In this document: piece after piece, positions 10,963 through 25,866 of the stretch
How positions within the stretch are numbered: position 1 is the first letter of the stretch
Layout of the letters: every line of letters begins with the position of its first letter
Source of the DNA: Magicicada septendecula
Taxonomy: Eukaryota; Arthropoda; Insecta; Hemiptera; Cicadidae
Assembly (NCBI GenBank): GCA_034769895.1
Contig: CM068367.1
Coordinates: 125,711,927-125,775,926 of the forward strand
Direction of reading: 5' to 3'
Length of the DNA: 64,000 nt
Notes under the pieces: model-generated
What the model was told of the DNA's origin: nothing
Seen by the model: only the letters and a program-made list of their open reading frames with translations
Databases searched by the model: none
Translations under genes and position numbers: made by a program

Positions 10963-13900
10963 TGTAACATCACAAGATGTCACCTAACCTAAGTGTATGT
11001 TATTAGATTTCATAAAAACAGAATAACCATGTAAATAGGTATAGAATAGTCAAAATAAACAAGAAAGAAGAAACCAAGAGAGAAGAATAAAGCAGAAGTG
11101 CCATGGGAAACAGTAACCCAATAGCTGTTTGACACTACAACTAGACTGAGACTAAAACGAACTAATGGACAGAATAGATTTAAATTCAACTGTCAATTCA
11201 GTAAATGGTTAATGTAAACCGAATGTCATTTATAAACAAAAAACAAACGAATTAGCAGTTAAATACTGTGAAAGCAAAATCAGCATTTTTCTGATAATAA
11301 ATGTGACTATGAACAGTAGATAATGAATGCCAAAACCAATGTTAACAATGGCTATATTGTAGGAACTAAGATGTATTTCTGCATCAAATATACCTGTCAG
11401 AAAAGAGAGCTAACTATATAAGAGAATCTTATACCAATAAGATGTCTCTGTAATTTACCGAATTGAGAACCAATAGGCATTATAAAGGCCAAATTTCAGT
11501 GTAGGCGATATTCTACACTTAACAAACTTAGACCAAACATTAGTCAATAAAATGACTATCAATAATTATCACCAGTGCAAAATAAAATGCACCAGAACAA
11601 TGGTTATGCATTAACATAACGAAAAATGATATTAAAACGATAGGTTTAGCCATAATTTTATTTGTAAATAGTAGCTTAAAACTAACTAACGGTAAACAAA
11701 ATGTCATTAGTCAGTAGGATCATTTATTACTATGTATAGAATTAAGGTGTAAAAGTAAAGTTCAGTGAAAAAAAAACGTCAGTACAGTATTAATGGTGTC
11801 CGCACATAAACATTTGATTAATAAAATGTTATGTGGATACGAGAAAAGTTAACCAAAAGTGTAAAATCGGCGACTCATAAAGAGCAGACGACAGTAAGAA
11901 TAGTGTACCCGAACATTGATTTTCTAACAATGTCGGTTAAAGTGAAGGTAATCCGAGATCGAGTGATATCAATTTAAAGGAAACAAAACAATCTTTAATT
12001 TGATAATAATATCAACTCAATCGTGACGGTATTAAGCGTATGACAACTGTTAGCATCATTTTATAAATGTATATCAGGAATCTGAGTACAAATAATAATA
12101 ACAATGACAACAGAAGCGACCTGTCAATCATCTCAACACTTGACAGTTAGAAAAACCGTTTCCAACCGCCAAAAAGTGATACGTCATCTTCGTCTCACCT
12201 GTCTGGACCAATAGGAAAATTAGTTATAAAATGATAAATTTTCCTAAGCCCGATCCAAAAGGTGGGTATAAAAAGACTGACCGGCGAATTTTGAGAAGAG
12301 ACCTTTACTAACTAACGAGCTGAACAGACGTACGCTCGTCTCCGCTACGTTTTTCTTATAACACATAGCGTCAGCTACCTTGTACTCAGGAACCAATAGT
12401 TAACAACGAGAAACTTTACTTCAAGTGCATCATCAATCAACTACAGTGTTCAAGTGCAGTTTATTTTAATTTTGTGCGGGAATGACGAACAGAAAATAAT
12501 TTATTGTCAGTATTCACGATCCATTTTTATCAGAAGAGGATCGAATTTCTGTTCTTGTGCGAATTAGTGCTGAAAGAAAGTAATCTCTATAATCCGATTA
12601 CTTAAGTGATAAAAGGTTTTAATTAAAATAATTAAAACTACGAAGGTAAAAGTGCAATTATTATTATTCTTGATCTGAGCGCAATAACTTGTATTTTGCT
12701 ACCATAACCTGTACTGACGCAAAACACTAAAACAGTATTTAAGATTACACCACGTTTCGATTTATTATTCAAATTTGTTATTAGTAAGTAAGCTATATGT
12801 TAGTTGTAAGGGCTCTCAATTGAATAATATTGTCATTAAAAAAGCAAGCGTTGATGAAACGCACGATCTTACAATAGATCGTTTTTTATTTTAATTACTT
12901 GGTAAAAGTAACTTCAAATTTTTTGATCAATTGTATCATTGGATACTGTGTAGGCATAATTGTTTTCTTTCGTGTCTCAAAGAATTCACAACTGAGATAA
13001 TAATAACGATAATAATAACAATAATACTAATATTAATAATTGTAATAATATTATATTACAATAAATAGTATCTGGACTTAACCAGATTTATAACTCATGT
13101 TCTGAGCAAGCCGTATGAGGCATATAATAATTAACTTTTCATTGTACAACTTTGTATGTTACATTATGTGTATTTTTTGAATTCACTATAAGGGTACAAA
13201 TAAACCCATTATTAACAGCATCACCTGATTTGATTTATTTTATTTTTTGAATAATTAAATAGTTTCATTTAATAAACTTAAACAACCTTCTGTTGTGTTT
13301 GACATATTGGAATAGCATTGCCAAAAAGTGGTACTCAACTATTTTAAATTTTCTTTTCATCTAATAATTTTTATGAACGGGTTTTACACGGGATTTTCCC
13401 TGAATAAATCCGTGTGGCGCCCATTAATTTAATAAACAAGGTGACATAACCTTGCAACCAAAGGGAGTTGATGAATGTAAGCTGAGTTGACAGTTTAGTG
13501 AGCTTCAAGTAAACGCAATCAGGTAAGTAAAAGTATATGTTTGTTTATAATATTGTCCAGACTTTACGGGACTTGACTTACACAGACTACCTGTAATCAG
13601 AAGAAGTTTCTACTACCAGTGTCAACCAGACGAGATCTACTATCAAGCAATCAACTGCCATACTTCATGTTTTAATTTAAGCTAATCTAACACTTAAATA
13701 TAATCAACTTTATTATTTTTTGTTTACTACAAGGGAATTCTTTAAAAACAAGAGTATTTAAACCATTGTAAACACTGTGAGTAACTTGAATGTTGTATGG
13801 TAAAATACTTTACTACATTAGTCACCGTCAAGTAGAAACAACCATTCTCAACATTGAGTTATCTCCAAGGAACACTTCACCCATAGATGAATTTTGTTTT

Positions 13901-14055
13901 AATGAGACTTTTAATACTTTAACCACAAATTTAAATTTAAACAACAACCACTCTTTTATTTTTGTTTCAAGTTAATTTAAACGTAACGTAAATTCGATTA
14001 TAATAATAAACATAATAATAATAACAACACCGAGTAAGAAAATTAATACGTTATA
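10963..14055 (+). repeat. Long terminal repeat, copy B
   Basis: Nearly identical to copy A with an offset of 6538 bases. Visible differences include GTAAGT instead of GTACGT at the donor-like site (13523) and single substitutions near 11937, 12408, 13145 and 13568. It is followed by another PBS instead of genomic DNA, so it also acts as the 5' LTR of the second unit. Confidence 0.75.
12267..12275 (+). promoter_or_regulatory. LTR promoter TATA box, copy B
   Basis: TATAAAAAG, the equivalent of the site at 5729, in an unchanged context. Confidence 0.5.
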
Positions 14056-14058
14056 AAT

Positions 14059-14076
14059 TGGCGCCCAACGTGGGGC
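14059..14076 (+). other. Primer-binding site, tRNA-Lys type, copy B
   Basis: An exact second copy of TGGCGCCCAACGTGGGGC, three bases after LTR copy B. Confidence 0.8.
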
Positions 14077-14143
14077 TTAAAAAATATTAAATAAATATAT
14101 TTTTTATATTTTATATTAGCCCGGTAGACACGAAAAAATTAAC

Positions 14144-15637
14144 ATGCCGCACACCCATCAGTACGATACAAGATATAAGGACAGTAGAGTAGGAGAGATG
14201 CAACGGGAGGTAGATACATACGAAGAACCCACAGACGAGATAGGAATTATTACAATCAACAATGTCGAGACTAGTATCGACGAAACACCTCACGTGGAAC
14301 CAGAGATAGAAGTGACAATAGACAACCAACCCAGACGGCCTGAAGAACTCCCACAACCAAACAAGCCGACTGAAGAGATGAGATGGGAAGCGATGATGAA
14401 GATAATGATGGAATTAAAGGAAGACGGTAAGAAATCCCATAAAAAACTAAATGACTCGATGAACAAAAATATGGAAGCATTACAGGAAGATAGTCGATCA
14501 ATGAATAAAAATATGGAAGCATTAAGGGAAGAGTTTAGAATATCCCGGGAAGAGAATCAAAGAAACTTCGAGATATTCAATAAAAATATCGAGTCAATAA
14601 TTGAGGATAACCGGAAGTGGAGAGAAGAACGGAAGGTATCCGAAGACAAAAACATGGAACAAATGCGTCCAGAGCCGGAGAATAATGAAGAAGGAAAGGA
14701 CGATGACAACTCAGAGATAGGAGAAGTATCAAATGATGAATCCATGGAAGAATTAAGTATACAAGTCAAAGACACTGATAAACAAATTGAGAACAAAGAA
14801 GACTCGAAAGCATTGGTGCCTGAGGATACACACCATAGGAATGAAGAGAACACTCAGCATAAAGAAACTATCATTAAAAATGTAAGGAACAAGATAATTA
14901 AGAAGACAGGAGAGAAAGAGACAAAGATAAAAAGAATAATACGCTCTAAGAAAACAAGGATTACAAAGGAAATATTAGAAATGACTAGGAGTGGATTAAT
15001 TAACTTCGTAGACAACCCAATTATTCGTCATAGAGCAAGGACCAACGGTAAGAAGTATAAACAAGACTTCATGAAAATATTAAAAATAAATCACCGTAAA
15101 ACCGTGGATAAGAAATTAAGTACGAATCCAATTAAATTAAATATACCACCAAATAAAATACACCAAACAAAATCAATCGATTCCTTAGTGCATAACCGAT
15201 CATTAAACCATTTAAGTAATGACCCAGATGACGGAACGATTAAAACAATGTTACATGCCAGTGACTATGTTATGAAGGAGAAGATTATAAACAACGAGGT
15301 ATTTAAGGTGAATACTCCTAGAAGAAAGAGGCTTCACAGGGAGAAGGAAAATTATCAAGAACGACTGGACCAGCTTATTGAAAGATACGCCCAAAGAATA
15401 AGGGAAATGCGGAAAAGGAGGGACCAAGCGATGGAAGAATCCAACCAGGAGAACAAAGGTCAACCCGGATTAGAAGATGGGCCAGACATCAATAATAGCC
15501 AAGGCCCAGAGTACAATGGGTACAGTAATACCAAAGGTGATGAGAGAAAGAAGGCAAGGAAACGGGGAGCCGACGACTATCTAGTAGCCGCTAAGTGGAA
15601 GAACCGCTTGATAGTAAGGTATCTCCAAAACCACTAG
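14144..15637 (+). CDS. Gag-like coiled-coil protein, copy B
   Basis: A 497-residue duplicate of the protein at 7606. It lacks one glutamine codon near residue 29 and has a few substitutions (for example N to S at residue 14). The frame is fully open, with the same coiled-coil, acidic and basic zones. Because it follows its own LTR promoter and PBS, it could be expressed independently of copy A. Function unknown beyond the Gag-like position. Confidence 0.65.
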   Translation: MPHTHQYDTRYKDSRVGEMQREVDTYEEPTDEIGIITINNVETSIDETPHVEPEIEVTIDNQPRRPEELPQPNKPTEEMRWEAMMKIMMELKEDGKKSHKKLNDSMNKNMEALQEDSRSMNKNMEALREEFRISREENQRNFEIFNKNIESIIEDNRKWREERKVSEDKNMEQMRPEPENNEEGKDDDNSEIGEVSNDESMEELSIQVKDTDKQIENKEDSKALVPEDTHHRNEENTQHKETIIKNVRNKIIKKTGEKETKIKRIIRSKKTRITKEILEMTRSGLINFVDNPIIRHRARTNGKKYKQDFMKILKINHRKTVDKKLSTNPIKLNIPPNKIHQTKSIDSLVHNRSLNHLSNDPDDGTIKTMLHASDYVMKEKIINNEVFKVNTPRRKRLHREKENYQERLDQLIERYAQRIREMRKRRDQAMEESNQENKGQPGLEDGPDINNSQGPEYNGYSNTKGDERKKARKRGADDYLVAAKWKNRLIVRYLQNH

Positions 15638-16375
15638 TACGGAACATATGTCAGATATCCCAATTATAGACCCAATAGAGTGGAAGAGCACAAATAACCC
15701 CATGAATATCGACGAATAAGAAATGATTAATATTAAGTTGAGATAATATGTAATAGGAAGCAACATTCCTCACCCAAACGTTTATGTTATAAAAAAGTAA
15801 AATATCTATATTGGAAAAACACCACTACTATGAACAAACTCATTTGTTGTTAAATTACCAAAAATATTGAAGGTAACCAATTAGCTATAACTAGGCAATC
15901 TGCCTTATCAAGTTACAAAAGTGTGTAGATTTAAGATGTAAACCAAACCATTTGTTAATGATGAAAATGTACCAGACCTATTACCCCAGGGAATAGAATA
16001 TTAGATAAGGTCAATCAAATGATTTAATAAGAAAATGCAATTACTGTACTATACCTAGAGAAAAATATGTATCCAGATGAATATTCTATATGACATAATG
16101 TTTATAAAATGATTATAGTATACCTCTCATAAAACTCAAATGTTAAAATAAAATCGTCCAGAATAAAGGTTCACCCAACTAACCTTTGAAGGAGTAGAGA
16201 GGCAGTATAACAAAGTGTGTAAAATAAAAAGAAGGACATTATTATGGAATGTAAGGAAAGAAAAAATTAATATTTGTGAAACAAACCATGAAAACCCCAA
16301 GCATGTCTATGAAATTAGATATTAGATATTAGTATATGGTTAAATGAAATTGTAATTACAGTATAGTATATAGTG
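15638..16375 (+). other. Truncated internal region of LTR element, copy B
   Basis: Matches 9103-9840 and includes hairpin 1 (about 16165-16187). It stops abruptly where the inverted repeat begins. Hairpin 2, the polypurine tract and a third LTR are absent. Confidence 0.7.
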
Positions 16376-17197
16376 TAACAACAAACTACTTCTTTGTTAC
16401 CGATAACATAGTACATATGTAAAAAATTGTCCCCTCCCCCTTCAACTATAATTTTCATTTATAGAAAATTACCCCCACCCCGTTCAACTAGCCTCTTCAT
16501 TTATAGATATCTCATCTATGTTTCTATAGTGGATTATTAAGATCTTCTTATCAGGATACTTTATTTATCAAAATTAAGTACTTTACTCTTGTTACAACAA
16601 AAAATGTTTCAGGTAAACTACCCTTTCCCCCAACCGATCGTCACCAAAATCAACAGGCCTTGAGTTCTCTATAATATAGGGAAGTACGCAAAACATTATT
16701 TGATTATGTTTGAATTTACGGTAGTTATCGTTCGTTATAGAAAAAATTACCCTTGTTATCACATAAAACGTTCCAGATAAACTACACTTTTCTCTTAACT
16801 GATCTTCACCAAAATCAATAGGTCTTGAGTCCTCTACAATTCAGGGATGCATGCAAAACATTATTTGATTCTGTTTGAATGTGAGGCAGTTATTGTTCCT
16901 CATAGAAACAATTACTCTTGTTAAAACATTAAAAATGCCAGGTAAACTACCCCTTTCCCTTAACCAATCTTCACCAAAATCAATAGGCCTCGAGTCCTAT
17001 ACAACTCAGGCACATGTGTAAAACATTATTATTTGATTCTGTTTGAATTTACGGCAGTTATCGTTTGCCATAGAAAAAAATAACACAGACACTTTTCGAA
17101 AAATGACTTTTTTCACGTTTTGAGTGTAGTACAATCAGAATCTGCAATTATCTCGAACACGATTTTTTTTGCCATCACCATACTACCATTTCCTTAA
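16376..17197 (+). repeat. Left arm of long inverted repeat with internal tandem units
   Basis: The outer end TAACAACAAACTACTTCTTT is inverted at 22782-22801. The arm then runs through C-rich DNA and about three tandem units of roughly 170 bp. Each unit contains a phrase such as TCACCAAAATCAATAGG followed by TTTGATTCTGTTTGAAT. Homology to the right arm ends near CCATTTCCTTAA. No frame encodes a transposase. Confidence 0.75.
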
Positions 17198-17399
17198 GGA
17201 ACATGGAAGTAAAAAGAGCTAAAGAAGCAGATACCACAAGCAATCAGACAATTATTAATAAGGAGGATAGGAACTAATTGTTTTGCTTAAAGTAATGTTA
17301 GACATTTACATACCTTTTTACAAGTGATTCTGAGCTACATTACAGAATCACACCTAAGAGTCCACTGAAGAGGGGCCTATAAGCTTTGCCTCAACTCCA

Positions 17400-17630
17400 C
17401 TCTGACGTGTCTTGGTGGATCCTCTATTCACCTGAGCAAGGTGTGGTACCATATTCACATGGTGTTGGAAGACTGCAGATTGAGGAGTGGAGAAGTGGAT
17501 GACATTGCTGAAATCATAGGCATCTCATACGAGCGTGTGCATCATACTTTAATTAAAGAACTTGGCGTGAAAAAGCGTTGTGGAAGATGGCAGCCGCATC
17601 TGGAGTTGTTGCATTTTTTGGGCATCTAGT
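17400..17630 (+). pseudogene. Mariner transposase fragment (DNA-binding domain)
   Basis: The frame at 17441-17629 reads VLEDCRLRSGEVDDIAEI, then ISYERVHHTLIKELGVKK, then CGRWQPH. This is the helix-turn-helix region and linker of a mariner transposase. Only about 55 residues remain, the catalytic domain is absent and no terminal repeats are visible. It is a decayed fragment. Confidence 0.7.
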
Positions 17631-17640
17631 GCGGCGGAGG

Positions 17641-20600
<2,960 letters not shown>

Positions 20601-20743
20601 TTAATAGTTAAGTAAGCTCCTTTTCCCACTAAATATGTATATAAAATTTGCAAGTGTATAGAGTAAATCCGGGAGAGTTTCCACATACAGGACAGACTCC
20701 GCACCTCCCTCAGTTCCAATAGGTGTCACTAGAATGCAGTGTT
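20601..20743 (-). CDS. Possible 3' exon of the TNF-receptor-like gene
   Basis: On the minus strand an acceptor-like GTGCGCAG precedes a frame that fits phase 1, as left by the exon at 29104. It reads HCILVTPIGTEGGAESVLYV and stays open to a TAA at 20601-20603. The stretch is much richer in GC than its surroundings, as exons here are. A GTATGT at 20683-20688 could instead end the exon at 20689 in phase 2 and join the patch at 18660. The acceptor has a poor pyrimidine tract, and a plus-strand donor-like GCAG|GTAAGG lies nearby at about 20785, so the segment might belong to something else. Confidence 0.3.
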
Positions 20744-21131
20744 CTGCGCACAGTAGACGTGCACTGAGTTGTAGAGTGCAGGTAAGGTGAAATAATTGTG
20801 TTTACTTTTTGTGTTTCGTGTATTTCATCATTATATGAGGTATGAAGAGGAATTCATTAACAAACGTTTTCATTGTCTCTCATTCAATGTGTTTAGGTAG
20901 CAGTCACTTTAAAACTTTTCAAAAACTGAACGCATTTACAAAGTATAGACTTGGTTAGGAATGTTTTCATAGCTTTCCGCCAAGTTGTACCTCAAGATTA
21001 AACAGTCACAAGGTGCGGTATGTCTCCCACTTTGTAAGGGAGACATGGCATGTGTTTTGAATGTAGTAATTTTCTATTTAATGATTGTTTGCATATGGTT
21101 TGTTAATTTTAGTGTCTTAATATTTAGTTAT
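20744..21131. other. Spacer next to the right inverted-repeat arm
   Basis: No gene is confirmed. A plus-strand GAGTGCAG|GTAAGG at about 20785 resembles a splice donor after a GC-rich leader. A hairpin GTCTCCC...GGGAGAC lies at about 21020-21042. Confidence 0.3.
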
Positions 21132-22801
21132 TTAGGAAATGGAAGTATTGTGATGGCAAAAAAAATCATGTTTGAGATAATTGCAGATTCTGATTGTACT
21201 ACTCTCAAAAAAAAAGAAAAGTCATTTTTCAAAAAGTGTCTGTGTGTGTGTGTGTCTGTGCGTCTGTCTGTGTGTAGATTTTTTTTCTATGGCAAACGAT
21301 AAGAGCCGCAAATTCAAACAGAATCAAATAATTTGTTGCATACAGCCCTGAATTGTAGAGTTCTCAAGACCTCTTGTTTTTGGTGAAGATCGGTTAAGGG
21401 AAAGGGGTAGTTTACCAGCAACGTTTTATGTTTTAACAGAAGTAATTTTTTCTATGACGAACGATAACTGCCGTAAATTCAAACAGAATCAAATACTTTT
21501 TTGCATACCTTCCTAAATTGTAGAAAACTCAAGGTCTGTTGATTCTGGTGAAGATCGGTTAAGAGAAAAGGGTAGTTTACCTGCAACGTTTTATGTTTTA
21601 ACAAGGTAATTTTTTCTATGACGAACGATAACTGCCGTAAATTCATACAGAATCAAATAATGTTTTTCATACCTCCCTGAATTATAGACAACTCAAGATC
21701 TGTTGATTTTGGTGAAGATCGGGCAAGAGAAATGGGTAGTTTACCTGCAACGTTTTATGTTTTAAAAGGGTAATTTTTTTATGATGAATGATACCTGCCA
21801 CATTTTAAAGAGAATCAAATAATTTTTGCATACGTTCCTGAATTTGTAAGTACTCGAGGTCTGTTGATTTTGGTGAAAATCGGTTACGGGAAAGGGGTAG
21901 TTTACCTCCAACATTTTATATGTTTTAACAAGGGTAATTTTTCTATGACGAACAGGATAACTCCCGCACATTCAAACAGAATAAAATTTTTTTTGCATAC
22001 GTTCCTGAATTGTAGAGGACTGAAGGCCTATTGATTTTAGTGAAGATCGGTAAGGGGAAGGGGTAGTTAACCTGCAACGTTTTATGTTTTAACAAGGGTA
22101 ATTTTTTCTATGACGAACGATAACTGCCGTAAATTCAAACAGAAACAAATATTTTTTTGCATACGTTCCTGAATTGTTAAGTACTCAAGGTCTGTTCATT
22201 TTGGTGAAGATCAGTTAAGGGAAACGGTTAGTTTACCTGCAACATTTTATGTTTTAACAACGGTAATTTTTGTAACGATAACTCCCACACCTTCAAAACA
22301 GAATCAAATATTTTTTTTGTACGTTACTGAAGTGTAAAGGAATGAAGGCCTATTGATTTTGGTGAAGATCGGTTAAGGGAAAGGGGTAGTTTACCTGCCA
22401 CGTTTTATGTTTTAAAAAGAGAAATTTTTTTATGTCGAACGATAACTGCCGTAAATTCAAACAGAATCAAATAATTTTTTACATATGTGTCTCAGTTGTA
22501 GAGGACTCGAAGCCTATTGATTTTGGTTTGGTGAAGATCGGTTACGGGGAAAGGGTCGTTTACCTGAAACATTTTTTTGTTGTAACAAGAGTAAAGTACT
22601 TAATTTTGATCAATAAAGTATCCTGGTAAGAAGATCTTAATAATCCACTGTAGAAACGTAGATGAAATATTTATAAATGAAGAGGCTAGTTGAATGGGGT
22701 GGGGGTAATTTTCTATAAACGAGAATTATAGTTGAAGGGGGAGGGGATACTTTTTTATATATGTACTACGTTATCGGCAACAAAGAAGTAGTTTGTTGTT
22801 A
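21132..22801 (-). repeat. Right arm of long inverted repeat with internal tandem units
   Basis: This is the inverse of 16376-17197 but about twice as long. It carries roughly eight tandem units of 160-180 bp, each containing phrases such as GATAACTGCCGTAAATTC and GGTGAAGATCGGTTAAG. Its outer end GTTTGTTGTTA mirrors the left arm. The units are diverged from each other, so the array is not brand new. Confidence 0.75.
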
Positions 22802-23000
22802 AAATTCCTTCCTGGCCTGTTTGGCCGTAGACCAATTTTTTCTGCAAAACCAGACGTTTCGGCAGCGCCATCGACTTCCATCATCAGTGAAAATCGAGTG
22901 CGATAACGTGAGGTGGTATACGTTAGTGACCACAGTACTGTGGTTAAGGCTGAAGCAGTGAGTAGAAAGAAGTAGTTTCTATGGAAATATTTCATTTCGA
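22802..23000 (-). repeat. Degenerate retroelement fragment with hammerhead-like core
   Basis: The minus strand contains CTGATGATGGAAGTCGATGG and, shortly after, GCTGCCGAAACGTCTGG. This type of dispersed arthropod repeat keeps a CTGATGA...GAAAC pair. The short direct repeat AAAGAAGTAGTTT occurs at 22781 and 22970 around it and may be a target duplication. Which retroelement family it belongs to is not certain. Confidence 0.35.
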
Positions 23001-23769
23001 AAATGATTTTAAATATAAATCTTAGAACATGGAAGTCATGTATGGTTCTCCATACCGATATTTTAATGTCTCGTCAACACTAAAAATTGTAACTATACTA
23101 AAAATTATTTTGTTAAAAGTTTAAGTTATATGTGTTTTTACTGAGTGCGGTGTAACTCTCGTAGGGTGTGGCATAACACCCGGAGTATAAAGGGGGGGGA
23201 CACCACAATGTAGTAAAATTTTTAAATGAGAACTTTTTAGAATAAAATTATTCTTAAATTTAATGTTACACTATTATATTTAGTCCCCACAAGCCTATAA
23301 AAAAGTGTATTATTTAGAATTATGTGTGTGCATCATGGGTGTTAAATAACAATTTTACAAAATGTGGGCCATCTTTCCTGAATTTACTCTACTCTTGATC
23401 ACATATACATTCATCTTCGCTCTAACTGTATCAATAACAAAGACAACACTTATAAAGGAATCAGCAACATTTGGTAGACATTCAGTCAAACCAAGCATGT
23501 CGCTACAGCTTTGTAGCATAGGTGGTCACTCAGTTAGGGCATGCAACCAATCATTGTTTGGTCATTAAGTTGATGTCACTCACTAAAGTACTTTCATTAC
23601 ATTTGAAACAGTATCACACTGTCTCTCTCAGCCAGCATACATCTTAAAGTCAATTATGTCCCCAACCCCCAAGTGCCATAAAAATTATGAAAATGTACCA
23701 CAGTAGCACATACATACCATCCACCACTACAAATACTAAAAAAGTAAAAAAAAATCAAACTATATACAA
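23001..23769. other. AT-rich spacer
   Basis: No gene or element is recognised. The frame at 23362-23568 has no domain and a composition like its surroundings. Confidence 0.35.
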
Positions 23770-24308
23770 CTAGCAAAATACCTGTGCTTCGCTACGGAGT
23801 TTCACGTTGTACGTAATTGTACAATTATTGCTCGCTTAATAGTATAGGATTAGATAGATTGTACAAATTCTCAACTCTTAGTTTGTTTATTTACATTCAT
23901 AGCAACAGCTATTTATTATTTATTTCGAGAAAATCGTTAAAGCCGTTTCCGAGAAAAAAAAGGACATACATTTATTAATTAATTGAACTTCGAAATTTTC
24001 TCAACTATAAGAACCTGCAAACAACGAAGTTTTTTCAATTTAAAATAGTGATTAAAAACTCAGAACTAAATGTATTCGGGGTTTCCAATAAACTGAGATG
24101 TCAACCACTTCATTTACAAAGTATGCAATTCCCGCGATAAATTTCATTATTTGGTTTTTTGCCCCTTAGGAGTGAAAGTTTTTAAAACCGTTTCTTAGTG
24201 AGCACCTAAGACCTATGATGAAGCTATGTTCAAAGTTTCATTGATATCCATTCAGTGGTTTCAGAGATATCGTGATCAGTGTGATCAGTGGTATTTGGCT
24301 TATATAGA
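23770..24308 (-). mobile_element. Short non-autonomous Helitron
   Basis: Read on the minus strand, the element starts TCTATATAAGCCAAATACC after an A and ends with a GC-rich terminal region followed by TTTTGCTAG before a T. This is the Helitron pattern (5' TC, 3' CTRR, insertion between A and T, no target duplication). It is 539 bp long, with no coding capacity. Confidence 0.65.
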
Positions 24309-24959
24309 TATCTATATCTAGCCGATTTACCCAGCGTTGCTCGGGTTCATAATTTATTCATAGGCTCATAGGCACCTATTCTTGTTCTAACGTTATATTA
24401 CTTGTATATTGTATAATCTTCCTTATATTGTTACGTTCGCATTCTCACTGGAGGAATACTCTGTAGCGCACTTGTTTAAGAACATGTCATAAACTGTATT
24501 CTTATATCTGGTAAGAATTCTGTTGCGCGTGATGCTCCTGCTCGATTTCTAACTCTGGGAGAGGGCAAACAGCTAAATTAGTTTTCAATAAAATGTCTAC
24601 AGTACTTGCACGCGCTGCGTATTTACTGTCTTTTATAATTCATTGTGTTAATGTTGAAATAAGGCATTTGTTAAATTAGTGTCTCCTAAACTTATTCTAA
24701 CAATACAATACCTCTTTAGATTTCAGCTTATCAATTTTTAAATTCAAACTGAAGCAAGTGCATTTATAATGCCTGAACACTATGATCTGAATACATTTGC
24801 TATCAAAACTTTGTTTTTATACTCGCTTATTACTTACTTCGATCTTAACTTATCCACTTTTAAATTCAAACTGAAACAACTCTGAATTCACACACTATTA
24901 AGAAGTTTCTTAAGATGCATACACCACCTTTGATATCATAACCTATATCTTTATTTATA

Positions 24960-25090
24960 AGAACCGTGGACTCTGGCCCCGCCGTCTTCGGGGGGATCCG
25001 ACCTAAGACTCCCCGGGTTCCGTGGATGACCCGTCGGACGACTCCCGCGCTATTTCCTACGCGGGAGACTTCCACCGATGCTATGGTAAC
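24960..25090. other. GC-rich island inside the Helitron
   Basis: This segment has far higher GC than its surroundings and a strong hairpin, CTCCCGCG...CGCGGGAG (about 25045-25070). No protein or RNA family is recognised. It may be DNA captured by the Helitron. Confidence 0.4.
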
Positions 25091-25191
25091 CAGAATCTAT
25101 TCTATTGGGTTGCCATAGTAACCAGATCTAATAGTTTTTAAGACCCAAAGGACCCCCCAAAGGTTCGTATCGAAAAAACACTTGTCCTATG

Positions 25192-25866
25192 TTGATTCTC
25201 CCGTTGAGTAAAATATTTGTGCCAAGTTTGGTTGAAATCGGTCCAGTGGTTTAGGAGGAGATGTGGAAGACCCCAAAGGACCCCATCGAAGAAAACACCT
25301 ATCCTATGTTGGTTTTCCCGTTGCGTAAAATATTTGTGCCAGGTTTGGTTGAAATCGGTCTAGTGGTTTAGGAGGAGATGTGGAAGACCCCAAAGAACCC
25401 CCCAAAGGACCCCATCGAAAAAAACATTTATCCTATGTTGGTTCTCCCGTCGCGTAAAATAGTTGTGCCAAGTTTGGTTGAAATCGGTGCAGTGGTTTAG
25501 GAGGAGATGTGGAAGACCCCAAAGGACCCCATCGAAAAAAACACCTATCCTATGTTGGTTCTCCCGTTGCGTAAAATATTTGTGCCAAGTTTGGTTGAAA
25601 TCGGTCCAGTGGTTTAGGAGGAGATGTGGAAGACCCCAAAGAACCCTGCAAAGGACCCCATCTAAAAAACACCTATCCTATGTTGGTTCTCCCGTCGCGT
25701 AAAATATTTGTGCCAAGTTTGGTTGAAATCGGTCCAGTGGTTTAGGAGGAGATGTAGAAGACCCCATCGAAAAAAGCACCTCTCCTATGTTGGTTCTCCC
25801 GTCGCATAAAATATTTGTGCCAAGTTTGGTTGAAATCGGTCCAGTGGTTTAGGAGGAGATGTGGAA
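25192..25866 (-). repeat. Tandem array, six units of about 107-129 bp
   Basis: The phrase GTGCCAAGTTTGGTTGAAAT recurs at about 25219, 25336 (one change), 25465, 25582, 25710 and 25817. Units vary in length mainly through loss or gain of an AAGGACCCC-like segment. A plus-strand frame through the array is an artefact. Confidence 0.85.

Larger units (their letters stand above)
4425..16375 (+). mobile_element. Tandem gag-only LTR retrotransposon (LTR-internal-LTR-internal, truncated)
   Basis: Two blocks, 4425-9840 and 10963-16375, are almost identical; reading by eye I found roughly a dozen differences over 5.4 kb. The order is LTR (4425-7517), internal region with PBS and Gag-like ORF (7518-10962), a second LTR (10963-14055), then a second PBS and Gag-like ORF, with the internal region cut at 16375. 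A normal element would stop after the second LTR. The extra internal copy suggests unequal recombination between LTRs, or a tandem insertion that later lost its third LTR. No protease, reverse transcriptase or integrase is encoded, so any movement would need enzymes from a relative. It resembles the non-autonomous TR-GAG/LARD classes. Confidence 0.8.

Noticed and set aside
24980-25060. tRNA or other structured RNA gene in the GC-rich island
   Set aside because: No T-arm GGTTCRAnnCC or cloverleaf could be drawn, only one hairpin.
25463-25702. Frame of repeated 26-residue units
   Set aside because: It follows from a tandem DNA repeat in a Helitron; unit length changes break the frame in neighbouring units.
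25192-25866. CRISPR-like array
   Set aside because: Units are over 100 bp with no unique spacers, and the context is a eukaryotic Helitron.
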